Positions 7,478 through 14,255 of a stretch of 27,522 nucleotides of DNA are shown piece by piece. Numbering within the stretch: the stretch's first letter is position 1; every line of letters starts with the position of its first letter. Below the pieces are notes generated by a model. That model saw only the letters and a program-made list of their open reading frames with translations, searched no databases and had not been told where the DNA came from. Source of the DNA: Candidatus Alistipes excrementipullorum (GTDB lineage: Bacteria; Bacteroidota; Bacteroidia; Bacteroidales; Rikenellaceae); assembly GCA_019113665.1 (NCBI GenBank), contig DXGW01000008.1, positions 1 through 27,522 of the forward strand. Direction: 5' to 3'. A program made the translations under genes and the position numbers.

Positions 7478-10429
7478 TTAGAATTTGATATTCATGCCGA
7501 ACGTGAACTCGCGGGTGCGAGGATAGTAGGTCGTGCTTTCGATACCCGGTGTAAGGCCCATGAGCGAAACCTCGGGATCGACGCCCGAATATCCGGTCAG
7601 GCAGAAGACGTTCTGCACGGCAAAATAGAGTTTTATGTGCGACAGCTTGCTCGTGGGCTTGAACGGTATGGTGTAACCCAGCGAGATATTGTCGAGCTTC
7701 AGGTACGAGGCATCTTCGAGATACTTCGACGAATAGGTCACCGGACCCGTGAAGTTGGTGTTGTCGAGCCACGAAGCCATGATGTTCTTCAGACCGATGC
7801 CGTTGATGTTCTCGAACTCGGCGCGCATGTTGTTGAAAACCTTGCCGCCGATCGAGGCACGCAGCGTGAAACTCAAATCCCAGTTGCGGTAGTTGAAGGT
7901 GTTGCTCCAACCGATGGTAACGTCGGGATATGCCGATCCGAGGTACTCCCAGTTGCTCTCGGCAACGGTTCCGGCAATCGAGTTCTTCAACTCGTCGCGG
8001 CCGTCCTCGCCTACGCCCTCCCAAACAGGACCGTAGAATGCACCGAGGCTCTGACCCTCGATCAGGCGCTGGCAGTAGACGCCGACCGGAGTGTTGATCC
8101 AGCCGATCTTGTACTCCTGGTTCTTGAACTCATCGTTGGTGAACTTCACGAGCTTGTTCTCGTTGTGCGCCAACGTCAGCATCGTGCTCCAACGGAAGTT
8201 GCGCGTAACGACCGGAATACCAGACAGCGTAACCTCGATACCCTGGTTGGTGATCTCGCCGACATTGGTGAAGAATACGTTGTAGTCATACGGCGGAACC
8301 GGCACGTCATACTCGTAAAGCAGGTCGGTCGTACGGCGGAAATAGTAGTCGATGGCACCCGACAGGCGGCCTTCCCAGAACGAGAAGTCCACTCCGGCGT
8401 TCCACTCGGCCTTCTTCTCCCAGCCCAGCAGCGGATTGGCGTTGCTCTTGGGAGTATATGTGTTCTGCCACTTACCGTTGTTGTAGAAGTAGCCGTCGGT
8501 CTGCATGAGAAGCAGCGAGCGGTAGTTGTCGAAGTCCTGGTTTCCGGTGACACCGAAACCTGCACGCAGTTTCAACTCGTCGATCCACTTGACGTCACGC
8601 AGGAACGACTCCTGGTTGAGTCGCCAGCCGAGGCTCACGGCGGGGAACCAGCCCCACTTGTGATCGGCTCCGAAGCGCGACGAACCGTCGCGGCGCAACG
8701 ATACCGACACGAGGTAACGCTCATCGTAGTTGTACATCACACGGCCGAAGAAGGCGATGTACTTGTTGTCCTCCTTGTAAGAAGACATCGAGGCCGTACC
8801 CTGCGTAAGGGCCGAACCCGATCCTATGTTGTCTGTTCCGAACCAGTCGCTGTCGAAACCTTCGTTGACCATCTCCGAGTACTGCAGCATGCCGTACTGG
8901 TAGGTGTAACCCAACAGGGCCTGTACGCTGTGCTTGCCGAACGTACGGCTGTAGTTGAGGGTGCTCTCCCACTGGAAGTCATTGCTGTACTCGTTGTATA
9001 TCTCGGCGCGGCCGTCGGTACCGATGTACGAAGGATAGTAATGGGAATAATATGTACGCGACTCGTAGCGGGTCATGTCATACGAGAAGAAGTTGTCCCA
9101 CTTGAGGCCCTTGACCGGAAGAATGTTGAGCGTGGCGCGAACGTTGCCGCCGAAATCGTCAGACGTGTTGCGTGCATCGCGCTCGTTGATCATGGCCACC
9201 GGGTTGTAGTAGTCCATACCGATTATGCGGTAGTAGCCGCCCGACTCGCTGTTCGAGGGGTCGTACACCGGCTCGGTCGGGTTGTGCAGGAAGGCCTGGC
9301 GGAATGCGCTGTAGTTGGCGGGCGAATAGTCGCGGCGCGTGTAGAAGGCATTGTAGTCGAGGTCTACCCAACCGTCGAGAACGGACTGGTGAATATTGGT
9401 CTTGAACATGTACTTGTTCGAGTTGTTGCGGCGCTGGATACCCTGGTTCTGCTCGACGTTCAAAATCGTACGGTGCGAGAACTTCTCCGAACCTCCCGAA
9501 ACGGCGATGCTGTGCTTGTGGCTTATCGGCGTGCGGGTGATCTCGTCGAACCAGTCGGTGTCATAGCCGTAAAGCGAACCCACGTTCGAAGGCGAGAAGT
9601 TTCTGATCGTATACTCGAACTCCTTGGCCGTCATCGGCATGGCACGGTTCAGGACGCTCTGTACGCTGACCTGTCCGTCATACTCGACCGATGTCGTACC
9701 GGCCTTGGCGCGCTTGGTCGTGATGATAACAACGCCGTTAGTGCCTCGCGTACCGTAGATGGCGGCAGCAGAACCGTCCTTCAGCACGTCGACAGACTCC
9801 ACCTCCTGGAAGTTGATATTGCGCATGTCGGCACCGACAACTCCGTCGATTATGACGAGCGGGCCCTGACCTGCGGCCAGCGTATTGGTACCGCGCAACA
9901 AGATCTCGTACGAGCTGTTCGGGTCACCTCCGTCGGGATTCGTGATCGTAAGACCGGCCACCTTGCCCTGGAACAGTCCGGCGGCATTGGTGAAGGAACC
10001 CGTATTGAAATCGTCGCTCTTGAGGCTCGATACCGATCCGGTAACCTCCTTCTTGGTGGTCTTGCCGTAACCGATGACCACGACCTCGTCGATGGCCGCC
10101 TGGTTCTCACGCAACTCGACATTGACCTGCGTACGGTTGGCAACCGGTATGTTCTGAGTATCGTACCCCAGGTACGAGAAGCTCAATACCGGATTCTCCC
10201 CGCTGACTTCGATGCTGTAGTTTCCGTCCATGTCCGAGGCGACACCGTTCGTGGTACCCTCAACCACGACCGACACTCCGATAAGCGGGGCCTTGCTTGT
10301 CGCGTCGACTATACGGCCGCTGACTGTAAACGCGCCCTGCTCCTGGGCTACAGCAACCGATGAACCCATCGCAAGTGCCAAAGCACAGGCGAAGGTCAGC
10401 TTCAACCATTGGTAAAGTTTGTAGTTCAT
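7478..10429 (-). CDS. susC-like: SusC/RagA-family TonB-dependent outer-membrane transporter
   Basis: 983 residues. A signal peptide is present (about residues 1-28, ending AVAQEQ), then a CarboxypepD_reg-like domain (FTVSGRIVDATSKAPLIGVS ... FSYLGYDTQ, about 33-110). The SusC TonB-box/plug junction follows (IDEVVVIGYGKTTKKEVTGS, about 113-132), with a plug domain carrying the family hallmark DVLKDGSAAAIYGTRGTNGV near 215-235. A 22-strand barrel fills the rest and ends in the outer-membrane C-terminal signature REFTFGMNIKF with a terminal Phe. It imports oligomeric or complex ligands into the periplasm with energy from TonB-ExbBD, in partnership with the adjacent SusD. No N-terminal secretin/STN domain is seen, so regulation by an anti-sigma partner is not suggested; the LacI-type regulator upstream is the better candidate. 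Confidence 0.97.
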   Translation of the reverse strand: MNYKLYQWLKLTFACALALAMGSSVAVAQEQGAFTVSGRIVDATSKAPLIGVSVVVEGTTNGVASDMDGNYSIEVSGENPVLSFSYLGYDTQNIPVANRTQVNVELRENQAAIDEVVVIGYGKTTKKEVTGSVSSLKSDDFNTGSFTNAAGLFQGKVAGLTITNPDGGDPNSSYEILLRGTNTLAAGQGPLVIIDGVVGADMRNINFQEVESVDVLKDGSAAAIYGTRGTNGVVIITTKRAKAGTTSVEYDGQVSVQSVLNRAMPMTAKEFEYTIRNFSPSNVGSLYGYDTDWFDEITRTPISHKHSIAVSGGSEKFSHRTILNVEQNQGIQRRNNSNKYMFKTNIHQSVLDGWVDLDYNAFYTRRDYSPANYSAFRQAFLHNPTEPVYDPSNSESGGYYRIIGMDYYNPVAMINERDARNTSDDFGGNVRATLNILPVKGLKWDNFFSYDMTRYESRTYYSHYYPSYIGTDGRAEIYNEYSNDFQWESTLNYSRTFGKHSVQALLGYTYQYGMLQYSEMVNEGFDSDWFGTDNIGSGSALTQGTASMSSYKEDNKYIAFFGRVMYNYDERYLVSVSLRRDGSSRFGADHKWGWFPAVSLGWRLNQESFLRDVKWIDELKLRAGFGVTGNQDFDNYRSLLLMQTDGYFYNNGKWQNTYTPKSNANPLLGWEKKAEWNAGVDFSFWEGRLSGAIDYYFRRTTDLLYEYDVPVPPYDYNVFFTNVGEITNQGIEVTLSGIPVVTRNFRWSTMLTLAHNENKLVKFTNDEFKNQEYKIGWINTPVGVYCQRLIEGQSLGAFYGPVWEGVGEDGRDELKNSIAGTVAESNWEYLGSAYPDVTIGWSNTFNYRNWDLSFTLRASIGGKVFNNMRAEFENINGIGLKNIMASWLDNTNFTGPVTYSSKYLEDASYLKLDNISLGYTIPFKPTSKLSHIKLYFAVQNVFCLTGYSGVDPEVSLMGLTPGIESTTYYPRTREFTFGMNIKF

Positions 10430-10468
10430 AGTTTGTCTTTTTTAGGATTTATTCTTCATTCACAATCT

Positions 10469-11371
10469 TCATTCGCCAAGTTCCGCACGGTAAGGCACCG
10501 ACGACTGCGCACCCATGCGGGTTACGGAGATGGCCGAAGCGCGGCTCGCGAAACGGGCAGCCTCGACGAGGTCCTTACCCTCCGAAAGCGCCACGCACAA
10601 AGCCCCGTTGAAGACATCTCCGGCAGCTGTCGTGTCGACAGACTCCACGCGGCACGCCTCGACTACGGTGCAGCCTTCGGCCGTCCTGACAAGCGAACCT
10701 TTCGATCCGAGCGTCACGATAACGTTTTTCACACCCATCTCCATCAGTTTACCGGCTGCAGCCCCGGCATCGGCTTCATTGGCGATGGCCACACCCGACA
10801 GCAGCTGGCACTCCGTACGGTTCGGGGTTATCAGATAGAGACTTTCGATAAGAGTTTTGGACAACTCGGCCGCAGGAGCCGGGTTCAATATGACTTTGGT
10901 ACCGTTGGCAACGGCCACCTCGGCTGCATGCTCCACCACCTCCATGGGGATCTCAAGCTGCAGAAGCAGGTAGTCGGCCGCGGCGATCTCGTCGCGTACG
11001 GCGTCGACATCGGCGCACGTCAGGGCGTTGTTGGCACCCGGAGCCACAACAATGCAGTTCTCGCCCCTGGCGTCTACCGTGATCAGCGCCACTCCCGAAG
11101 GAGTGCCCTTCTCAACCAGCAGAAACTTCTCGGGCAAACCCTCTTTCACATAGCGGGCACGCGATTCGTCACCGAACATGTCGTCTCCGACCTTGGTCAC
11201 GAATGCCACGTCGCCTCCCAGGCGGGCTACCGCCACGGCCTGATTGGCCCCTTTGCCTCCGGCGGTCATCATGAACGTTCCGCCCATGACGGTCTCGCCC
11301 GGTTCGGGAATACGAATGGTCTTGATTGCCAAATCGGTATTCGAACTTCCTATTACGATAATTTTACTCAT
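10469..11371 (-). CDS. rbsK: Ribokinase (PfkB family)
   Basis: 300 residues, typical for ribokinase. It phosphorylates D-ribose at O5 to ribose-5-phosphate in the cytoplasm. Both PfkB signatures are present. The N-terminal one is AGGKGANQAVAVARLGGDV (about residues 37-55), including the GGKGAN sugar-binding motif characteristic of ribokinases. The C-terminal one is DTTAAGDVFNGAL, with the catalytic-base Asp at about 252 in the AAGD anion hole. The start MSKIIVIGSSNTDLA is typical. It is the first gene of the minus-strand operon, 39 bases before susC, and it directly follows the operator/promoter. Its placement ahead of susCD suggests that ribose, or a ribose-yielding compound, is the end product of the locus. 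A related PfkB sugar or nucleoside kinase (for example deoxyribokinase) is possible but less likely. Confidence 0.92.
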   Translation of the reverse strand: MSKIIVIGSSNTDLAIKTIRIPEPGETVMGGTFMMTAGGKGANQAVAVARLGGDVAFVTKVGDDMFGDESRARYVKEGLPEKFLLVEKGTPSGVALITVDARGENCIVVAPGANNALTCADVDAVRDEIAAADYLLLQLEIPMEVVEHAAEVAVANGTKVILNPAPAAELSKTLIESLYLITPNRTECQLLSGVAIANEADAGAAAGKLMEMGVKNVIVTLGSKGSLVRTAEGCTVVEACRVESVDTTAAGDVFNGALCVALSEGKDLVEAARFASRASAISVTRMGAQSSVPYRAELGE

Positions 11372-11431
11372 TTTTAAATATAAATTAGTAGTATCCGAAT
11401 TTCAGGTTGCGGTTGGTTGCATGCGTAGTTT

Positions 11432-11447
11432 ACGCAAACGTTTGTGC
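11432..11447. promoter_or_regulatory. Candidate LacI-family operator (palindrome)
   Basis: An imperfect inverted repeat centred on CG, ACGCAAACGTTTGTGC, with a perfect 10-base core CAAACGTTTG at 11435-11444. A CpG-centred palindrome of this size is the classic shape of LacI/GalR operators. It lies between the divergent LacI-type gene and the ribokinase-susCD operon. It starts immediately downstream of the minus-strand -7 element, so a bound repressor would cover the operon's transcription start. Assignment to this regulator is inference from shape and position. Confidence 0.7.
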
Positions 11448-11478
11448 AAGTATAGTAAAAAATTAAAACTTTAGCAAT
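11447..11478 (-). promoter_or_regulatory. Predicted promoter of the ribokinase-susCD-ADPRGH operon
   Basis: On the minus strand, ATTG (11475-11478) is followed after 20 bases by TATACTTG (11447-11454). This matches the Bacteroidetes sigma-ABfr pattern TTTG-N19-21-TAnnTTTG with one mismatch in each box. The start would fall in the operator palindrome, leaving a leader of roughly 70 bases before the ribokinase ATG. Confidence 0.6.
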
Positions 11479-11482
11479 TATT

Positions 11483-11514
11483 GTTGAGTTTTTTTGAAAA
11501 AAACGTTACATTTG
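11483..11514 (+). promoter_or_regulatory. Predicted promoter of the LacI-family regulator
   Basis: GTTG (11483-11486), 20 bases, then TACATTTG (11507-11514), a perfect TAnnTTTG -7 element. The start would be about 20 bases before the ATG at 11540. The operator candidate lies about 36 bases upstream of the -33 box, so autoregulation would be weaker than repression of the divergent operon. Confidence 0.65.
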
Positions 11515-11539
11515 AAGTGTATTTCATAAAACAGGCCCA

Positions 11540-12577
11540 ATGGAGAAGAAGAACACGATTATTTCCATATCCGAGCGTACGGGATTCTCTGTATCAACCG
11601 TTTCACGCGTGCTGAACGGTAAGGCCGAGATTGCCCGCATCAGTAAATCGACCGTAGAAGCCATAGAACAGGAGGCTAAACGCTGCAATTACAAGCCCAG
11701 TTTGCTGGCCAAAGGTTTGCGCACGAACAAGACCAACACCATAGGACTCGTTATCCCGAGCATGGAGAACATCTATTTCGCAAACCTTGCAAGCACGATA
11801 ATACGCGACGCGCGATCATACGGATACACTATCGTCACGGTCGACACAATGGAGAACGAGCGCAACGAGCGCGACGGAATCGAGTCGCTGCTTGCACGCA
11901 AGGTCGACGGCATAATCGTAACGCCGTGCGGACAGGACCCCGAGTGGCTCGAAAACATAAACCGCAACACGACTCCGGTAGTGCTGATCGACCGGTATTT
12001 CAACTCGACGGAGCTTTCGTACGTCTGCACGGACAACTATCTGGGAGGCTATGAGGCCACCAAGTACCTGCTCAACAACGGTCACGAGAAGATACTCTGC
12101 ATACAGGGTACACCCCATTCGATGCCGGTACGCGAGCGCGTGCGCGGCTACCTCGATGCGCTTCGCAGCAAAGGCATCGAAAGTTACGCGTCGATCGTCG
12201 GCGACAGCTTCTCGATACAGAACGGATATCTCGAAACCAAACTCGCCCTTAGTTCGGCATCGCGGCCGACCGCCATATTCGCATTGAGCAACACCATACT
12301 CCTGGGGGCGATCAAGGCCATCAAGGAGTCGGGACTGTCGATACCCAACGACATCTCCATCATAACCTTCGACAACAACACGTTCCTCGACTTCATCGAC
12401 CCGCCGATAACACGCATGAGCCAGCCGGTGAACGAGATAGGCACGCTTTCGGTAAAGCTGCTCATGCAGAGCATCAACGAGAAAAAGCCCATAAACAACA
12501 AGCTGCAGCTGCAGCCGCAGCTCATCGTGTGCGAATCGGTTTCGAACATACTTATGATGGCCGAACAGGCAGGCTGA
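11540..12577 (+). CDS. LacI/GalR-family transcriptional regulator
   Basis: 345 residues, normal for the family. The N-terminal helix-turn-helix is ISISERTGFSVSTVSRVLNG (about residues 8-27), containing the SVSTVSR recognition helix, followed by the hinge region SLLAKGLRTNKTNTIGLVIP (about 54-73). The rest is a periplasmic-binding-protein-like sensor domain with VDGIIVTPCG, VVLIDRYF, DNYLGGYEATKYLLNNGH and ISIITFDNN motifs, as in LacI/PurR/RbsR-type regulators. It is transcribed away from the ribokinase-SusCD operon, with a CG-centred palindrome between them, so it most likely represses that operon until a sugar or nucleoside ligand binds. Ribose or a ribosyl compound is the inferred effector. 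Most sus-type loci use hybrid two-component or anti-sigma regulators; LacI control is a less common arrangement. Confidence 0.93.
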   Translation: MEKKNTIISISERTGFSVSTVSRVLNGKAEIARISKSTVEAIEQEAKRCNYKPSLLAKGLRTNKTNTIGLVIPSMENIYFANLASTIIRDARSYGYTIVTVDTMENERNERDGIESLLARKVDGIIVTPCGQDPEWLENINRNTTPVVLIDRYFNSTELSYVCTDNYLGGYEATKYLLNNGHEKILCIQGTPHSMPVRERVRGYLDALRSKGIESYASIVGDSFSIQNGYLETKLALSSASRPTAIFALSNTILLGAIKAIKESGLSIPNDISIITFDNNTFLDFIDPPITRMSQPVNEIGTLSVKLLMQSINEKKPINNKLQLQPQLIVCESVSNILMMAEQAG

Positions 12578-12606
12578 CGCCTACATTATATATAAAAAAC
12601 ACAGAA

Positions 12607-12635
12607 GCCGGACGGTGTTTTGCCGCCCGGCTTTT
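12607..12635 (+). terminator. Intrinsic terminator after the LacI-family gene
   Basis: Stem GCCGGACGG (12607-12615) with CCGCCCGGC (12623-12631), one A-C mismatch, a 7-base loop and a following TTTT. It lies 30 bases after the regulator's stop codon and separates it from the pyrimidine operon. Confidence 0.8.
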
Positions 12636-12752
12636 CGTCAGACTGATTCCGGCCGGGGCGGACCGCAAACGGCGAATCAGACAGCCATCGCCCGTGAAAC
12701 AGCCCCGCCTCACGGCTTTTGTTGGTTAAATGTCGATAAAAATGATCCGGGC

Positions 12753-12785
12753 ATTGATGTATTCGGGATTTTTTGCCTATCTTTG
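12753..12785 (+). promoter_or_regulatory. Predicted promoter of the pyrimidine operon
   Basis: ATTG (12753-12756), 21 bases, then TATCTTTG (12778-12785), a perfect TAnnTTTG followed by CAGG, as in strong Bacteroidetes promoters. Transcription would begin near 12790, giving a leader of about 170 bases before the pyrC ATG. The remaining sequence of this gap (12636-12752) shows no gene or signal that I can support. Confidence 0.75.
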
Positions 12786-12804
12786 CAGGGACAAAACGGG
12801 GGTT

Positions 12805-12933
12805 ATGGGAAACAGATTCAACGACAGTCAGGCCGTTCGGCCGTTCGCAAGCGGACATGACGACTTCTGCATGGATTTCCATTCTCTCTTCTCCGTTCAA
12901 GACAATTGTTTTTTCAATTATCATAAAGGGTAA
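12805..12933 (+). CDS. Candidate pyr leader peptide 1 (42 residues)
   Basis: A 42-codon ORF begins with the first ATG after the predicted transcription start and ends with TAA at 12931-12933, inside the 5' arm of the terminator hairpin just before pyrC. The peptide is rich in Phe (8 of 42), encoded by U-rich codons, including FF shortly before the end. A ribosome finishing this ORF close behind RNA polymerase would cover the 5' arm and stop the hairpin from forming. This arrangement and size recall the 44-residue PyrL leader peptide of E. coli pyrBI. Upstream in-frame codons exist from 12730 but lie before the promoter. No clear Shine-Dalgarno site is seen, which is usual in this phylum. It competes with leader ORF 2. 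Confidence 0.4.
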   Translation: MGNRFNDSQAVRPFASGHDDFCMDFHSLFSVQDNCFFNYHKG

Positions 12934-12964
12934 CTTGTTTGGTTACCCTTTTTTTTGGACATGA
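12857..12964 (+). CDS. Candidate pyr leader peptide 2 (35 residues), overlaps the pyrC start
   Basis: A 35-codon ORF in a different frame from leader ORF 1. It starts at ATG 12857, crosses the U-rich segment, reads through the whole terminator hairpin and its T-tract, and stops with TGA at 12962-12964. The stop therefore overlaps the pyrC start codon as ATGA. The peptide is hydrophobic (SILSSPFKTIVFSIIIKG, then GYPFFWT). An ORF that spans the terminator lets a trailing ribosome melt it, as in enteric pyrL, and the ATGA overlap would also couple translation to pyrC. The same 4-base overlap recurs at carB-pyrK and pyrD-pyrF in this operon. The start AUG has only a weak AGCGG upstream. Whether ORF 1, ORF 2 or both are translated is open. 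Confidence 0.45.
   Translation: MTTSAWISILSSPFKTIVFSIIIKGNLFGYPFFWT
12926..12956 (+). terminator. Intrinsic terminator/attenuator in the pyr leader
   Basis: A perfect 9-base-pair stem, AAGGGTAAC (12926-12934) with GTTACCCTT (12942-12950), loop TTGTTTG, then T to 12956 (eight consecutive T counting the end of the stem). The pyrC ATG follows at 12961, so a terminator lies between the promoter and the first structural gene. That only makes sense as conditional termination. U-rich sequence, including TTGTTTTTTC (12907-12916), precedes the stem and could be the UTP-sensitive pausing region. Confidence 0.85.
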
Positions 12965-14253
12965 ACGAACTGCTGTTGAAAGGGGCATCGGTACACACGG
13001 CCGAAGGTTGCGTCGAGGGGGAGATTCTCATCTCCGGCGGCAGGATAGCCGCCGTCGGCAAGGATATCGCCGCACCTGAGGACGTACGCACGATAAATCT
13101 GCAGGGCAAGCACATTGTCAGCGGGTTGGTCGACGTACATGTGCATCTGCGCGAACCGGGCTTCGAATACAAGGAGACAATAGCCACGGGAACGGCCGCT
13201 GCAGCCCACGGAGGATATACCACCGTGTGCGCAATGCCGAATCTCAACCCCGTACCGGACACGCCCGAACATCTCGGCGTACAGCTTGCCGCAATATCGG
13301 CATCGGCCGCCGTCGAGGTCATGCCATACGCATCTATTACGCTCGGTCAGCGCGGCTGCGGGGAGCTGGTCGACTTCGAGGCGCTCAAGCCGTACGTGGC
13401 CGGATTCTCCGACGACGGGCGCGGCGTACAGGAGGAGGAGCTGATGGCCGAGGCCATGCGCCGTGCCGCCGCATGCGGTGCACGCATCGTGGCGCACTGC
13501 GAGGTGAACGACCTGCTGCACGGCGGATACATACACGACGGCGAGTACTGCCGCACCCACGGGCACCGCGGCATCTGTTCGCAGAGCGAATGGCAGCAGA
13601 TCGAACGCGACCTTCGCCTGGCCGAAGAGACGGGCTGCCAGTACCATGTCTGCCACATATCGACACGCGAAAGCGTCGAACTCATACGCAGGGCAAAGGC
13701 CCGCGGCGTGAATGTAAGCTGCGAAACGGCCCCGCACTACCTGCTCCTGTGCGACAGCGACCTGCGCGAGGAGGGACGTTTCAAGATGAACCCGCCACTG
13801 CGCAGCGCCGAAGACCGCAAGGCCCTCATCGGGGGTATCCTCGACGGCACGATAGACGTCATCGCCACGGACCACGCGCCGCACTCGGCCGAAGAGAAAT
13901 CGCGCGGACTCGAAAAGAGCGCATTCGGCATCGTGGGCCTTGAAACGGCGTTCGCACTCATGTACACGCACTTCGTCGCTACGGGACGCATGACATTCGG
14001 ACGGCTCATGGAGCTGATGTCGTACGCACCGCGGCGCATATTCGGATTCGGAGGCGGCGTTGCCGCCGGAGAACGGGCCGACCTGGCCGTGTTCGACCTC
14101 GATGCCGAATACGAAATAGATCCCGCCAGGTTTCTCTCCAAGGGGCACAGCACCCCGTTCGAGGGGTGGCGCGTAAAGGGCAGATGCCTGATGACCATTG
14201 CCGGCGGGAAGGTGGCTTATGCAGACAACGAACTTGAAGGATACAATTTCTGA
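12961..14253 (+). CDS. pyrC: Dihydroorotase (class I)
   Basis: 430 residues from ATG 12961; an in-frame TTG at 12955 lies in the terminator T-tract and is not preferred. It catalyses the reversible cyclisation of N-carbamoyl-aspartate to dihydroorotate, step 3 of UMP synthesis. It is an amidohydrolase with the metal motif DVHVHLREPG (HxH, about residues 60-69), the substrate-binding Asn in MPNLNP, and HCEV and CHIST metal-binding histidine regions. The C-terminal DVIATDHAPHS carries the catalytic Asp. Length and motifs fit the longer class I enzymes (about 430 residues) found in Gram-positives and Bacteroidetes, not the 350-residue E. coli type. It is the first gene of the pyr operon, directly after the attenuator, and 2 bases separate its stop from the carA start. 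Confidence 0.96.
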   Translation: MNELLLKGASVHTAEGCVEGEILISGGRIAAVGKDIAAPEDVRTINLQGKHIVSGLVDVHVHLREPGFEYKETIATGTAAAAHGGYTTVCAMPNLNPVPDTPEHLGVQLAAISASAAVEVMPYASITLGQRGCGELVDFEALKPYVAGFSDDGRGVQEEELMAEAMRRAAACGARIVAHCEVNDLLHGGYIHDGEYCRTHGHRGICSQSEWQQIERDLRLAEETGCQYHVCHISTRESVELIRRAKARGVNVSCETAPHYLLLCDSDLREEGRFKMNPPLRSAEDRKALIGGILDGTIDVIATDHAPHSAEEKSRGLEKSAFGIVGLETAFALMYTHFVATGRMTFGRLMELMSYAPRRIFGFGGGVAAGERADLAVFDLDAEYEIDPARFLSKGHSTPFEGWRVKGRCLMTIAGGKVAYADNELEGYNF

Positions 14254-14255
14254 AG

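Noticed and set aside
7637..10363. Plus-strand open frame of 908 codons
   Set aside because: Antisense of the susC-like gene. Composition is typical of a shadow frame.
12730..12804. Upstream extension of leader ORF 1
   Set aside because: It starts before the predicted -7 element at 12778-12785, so it would not be on the pyr transcript.
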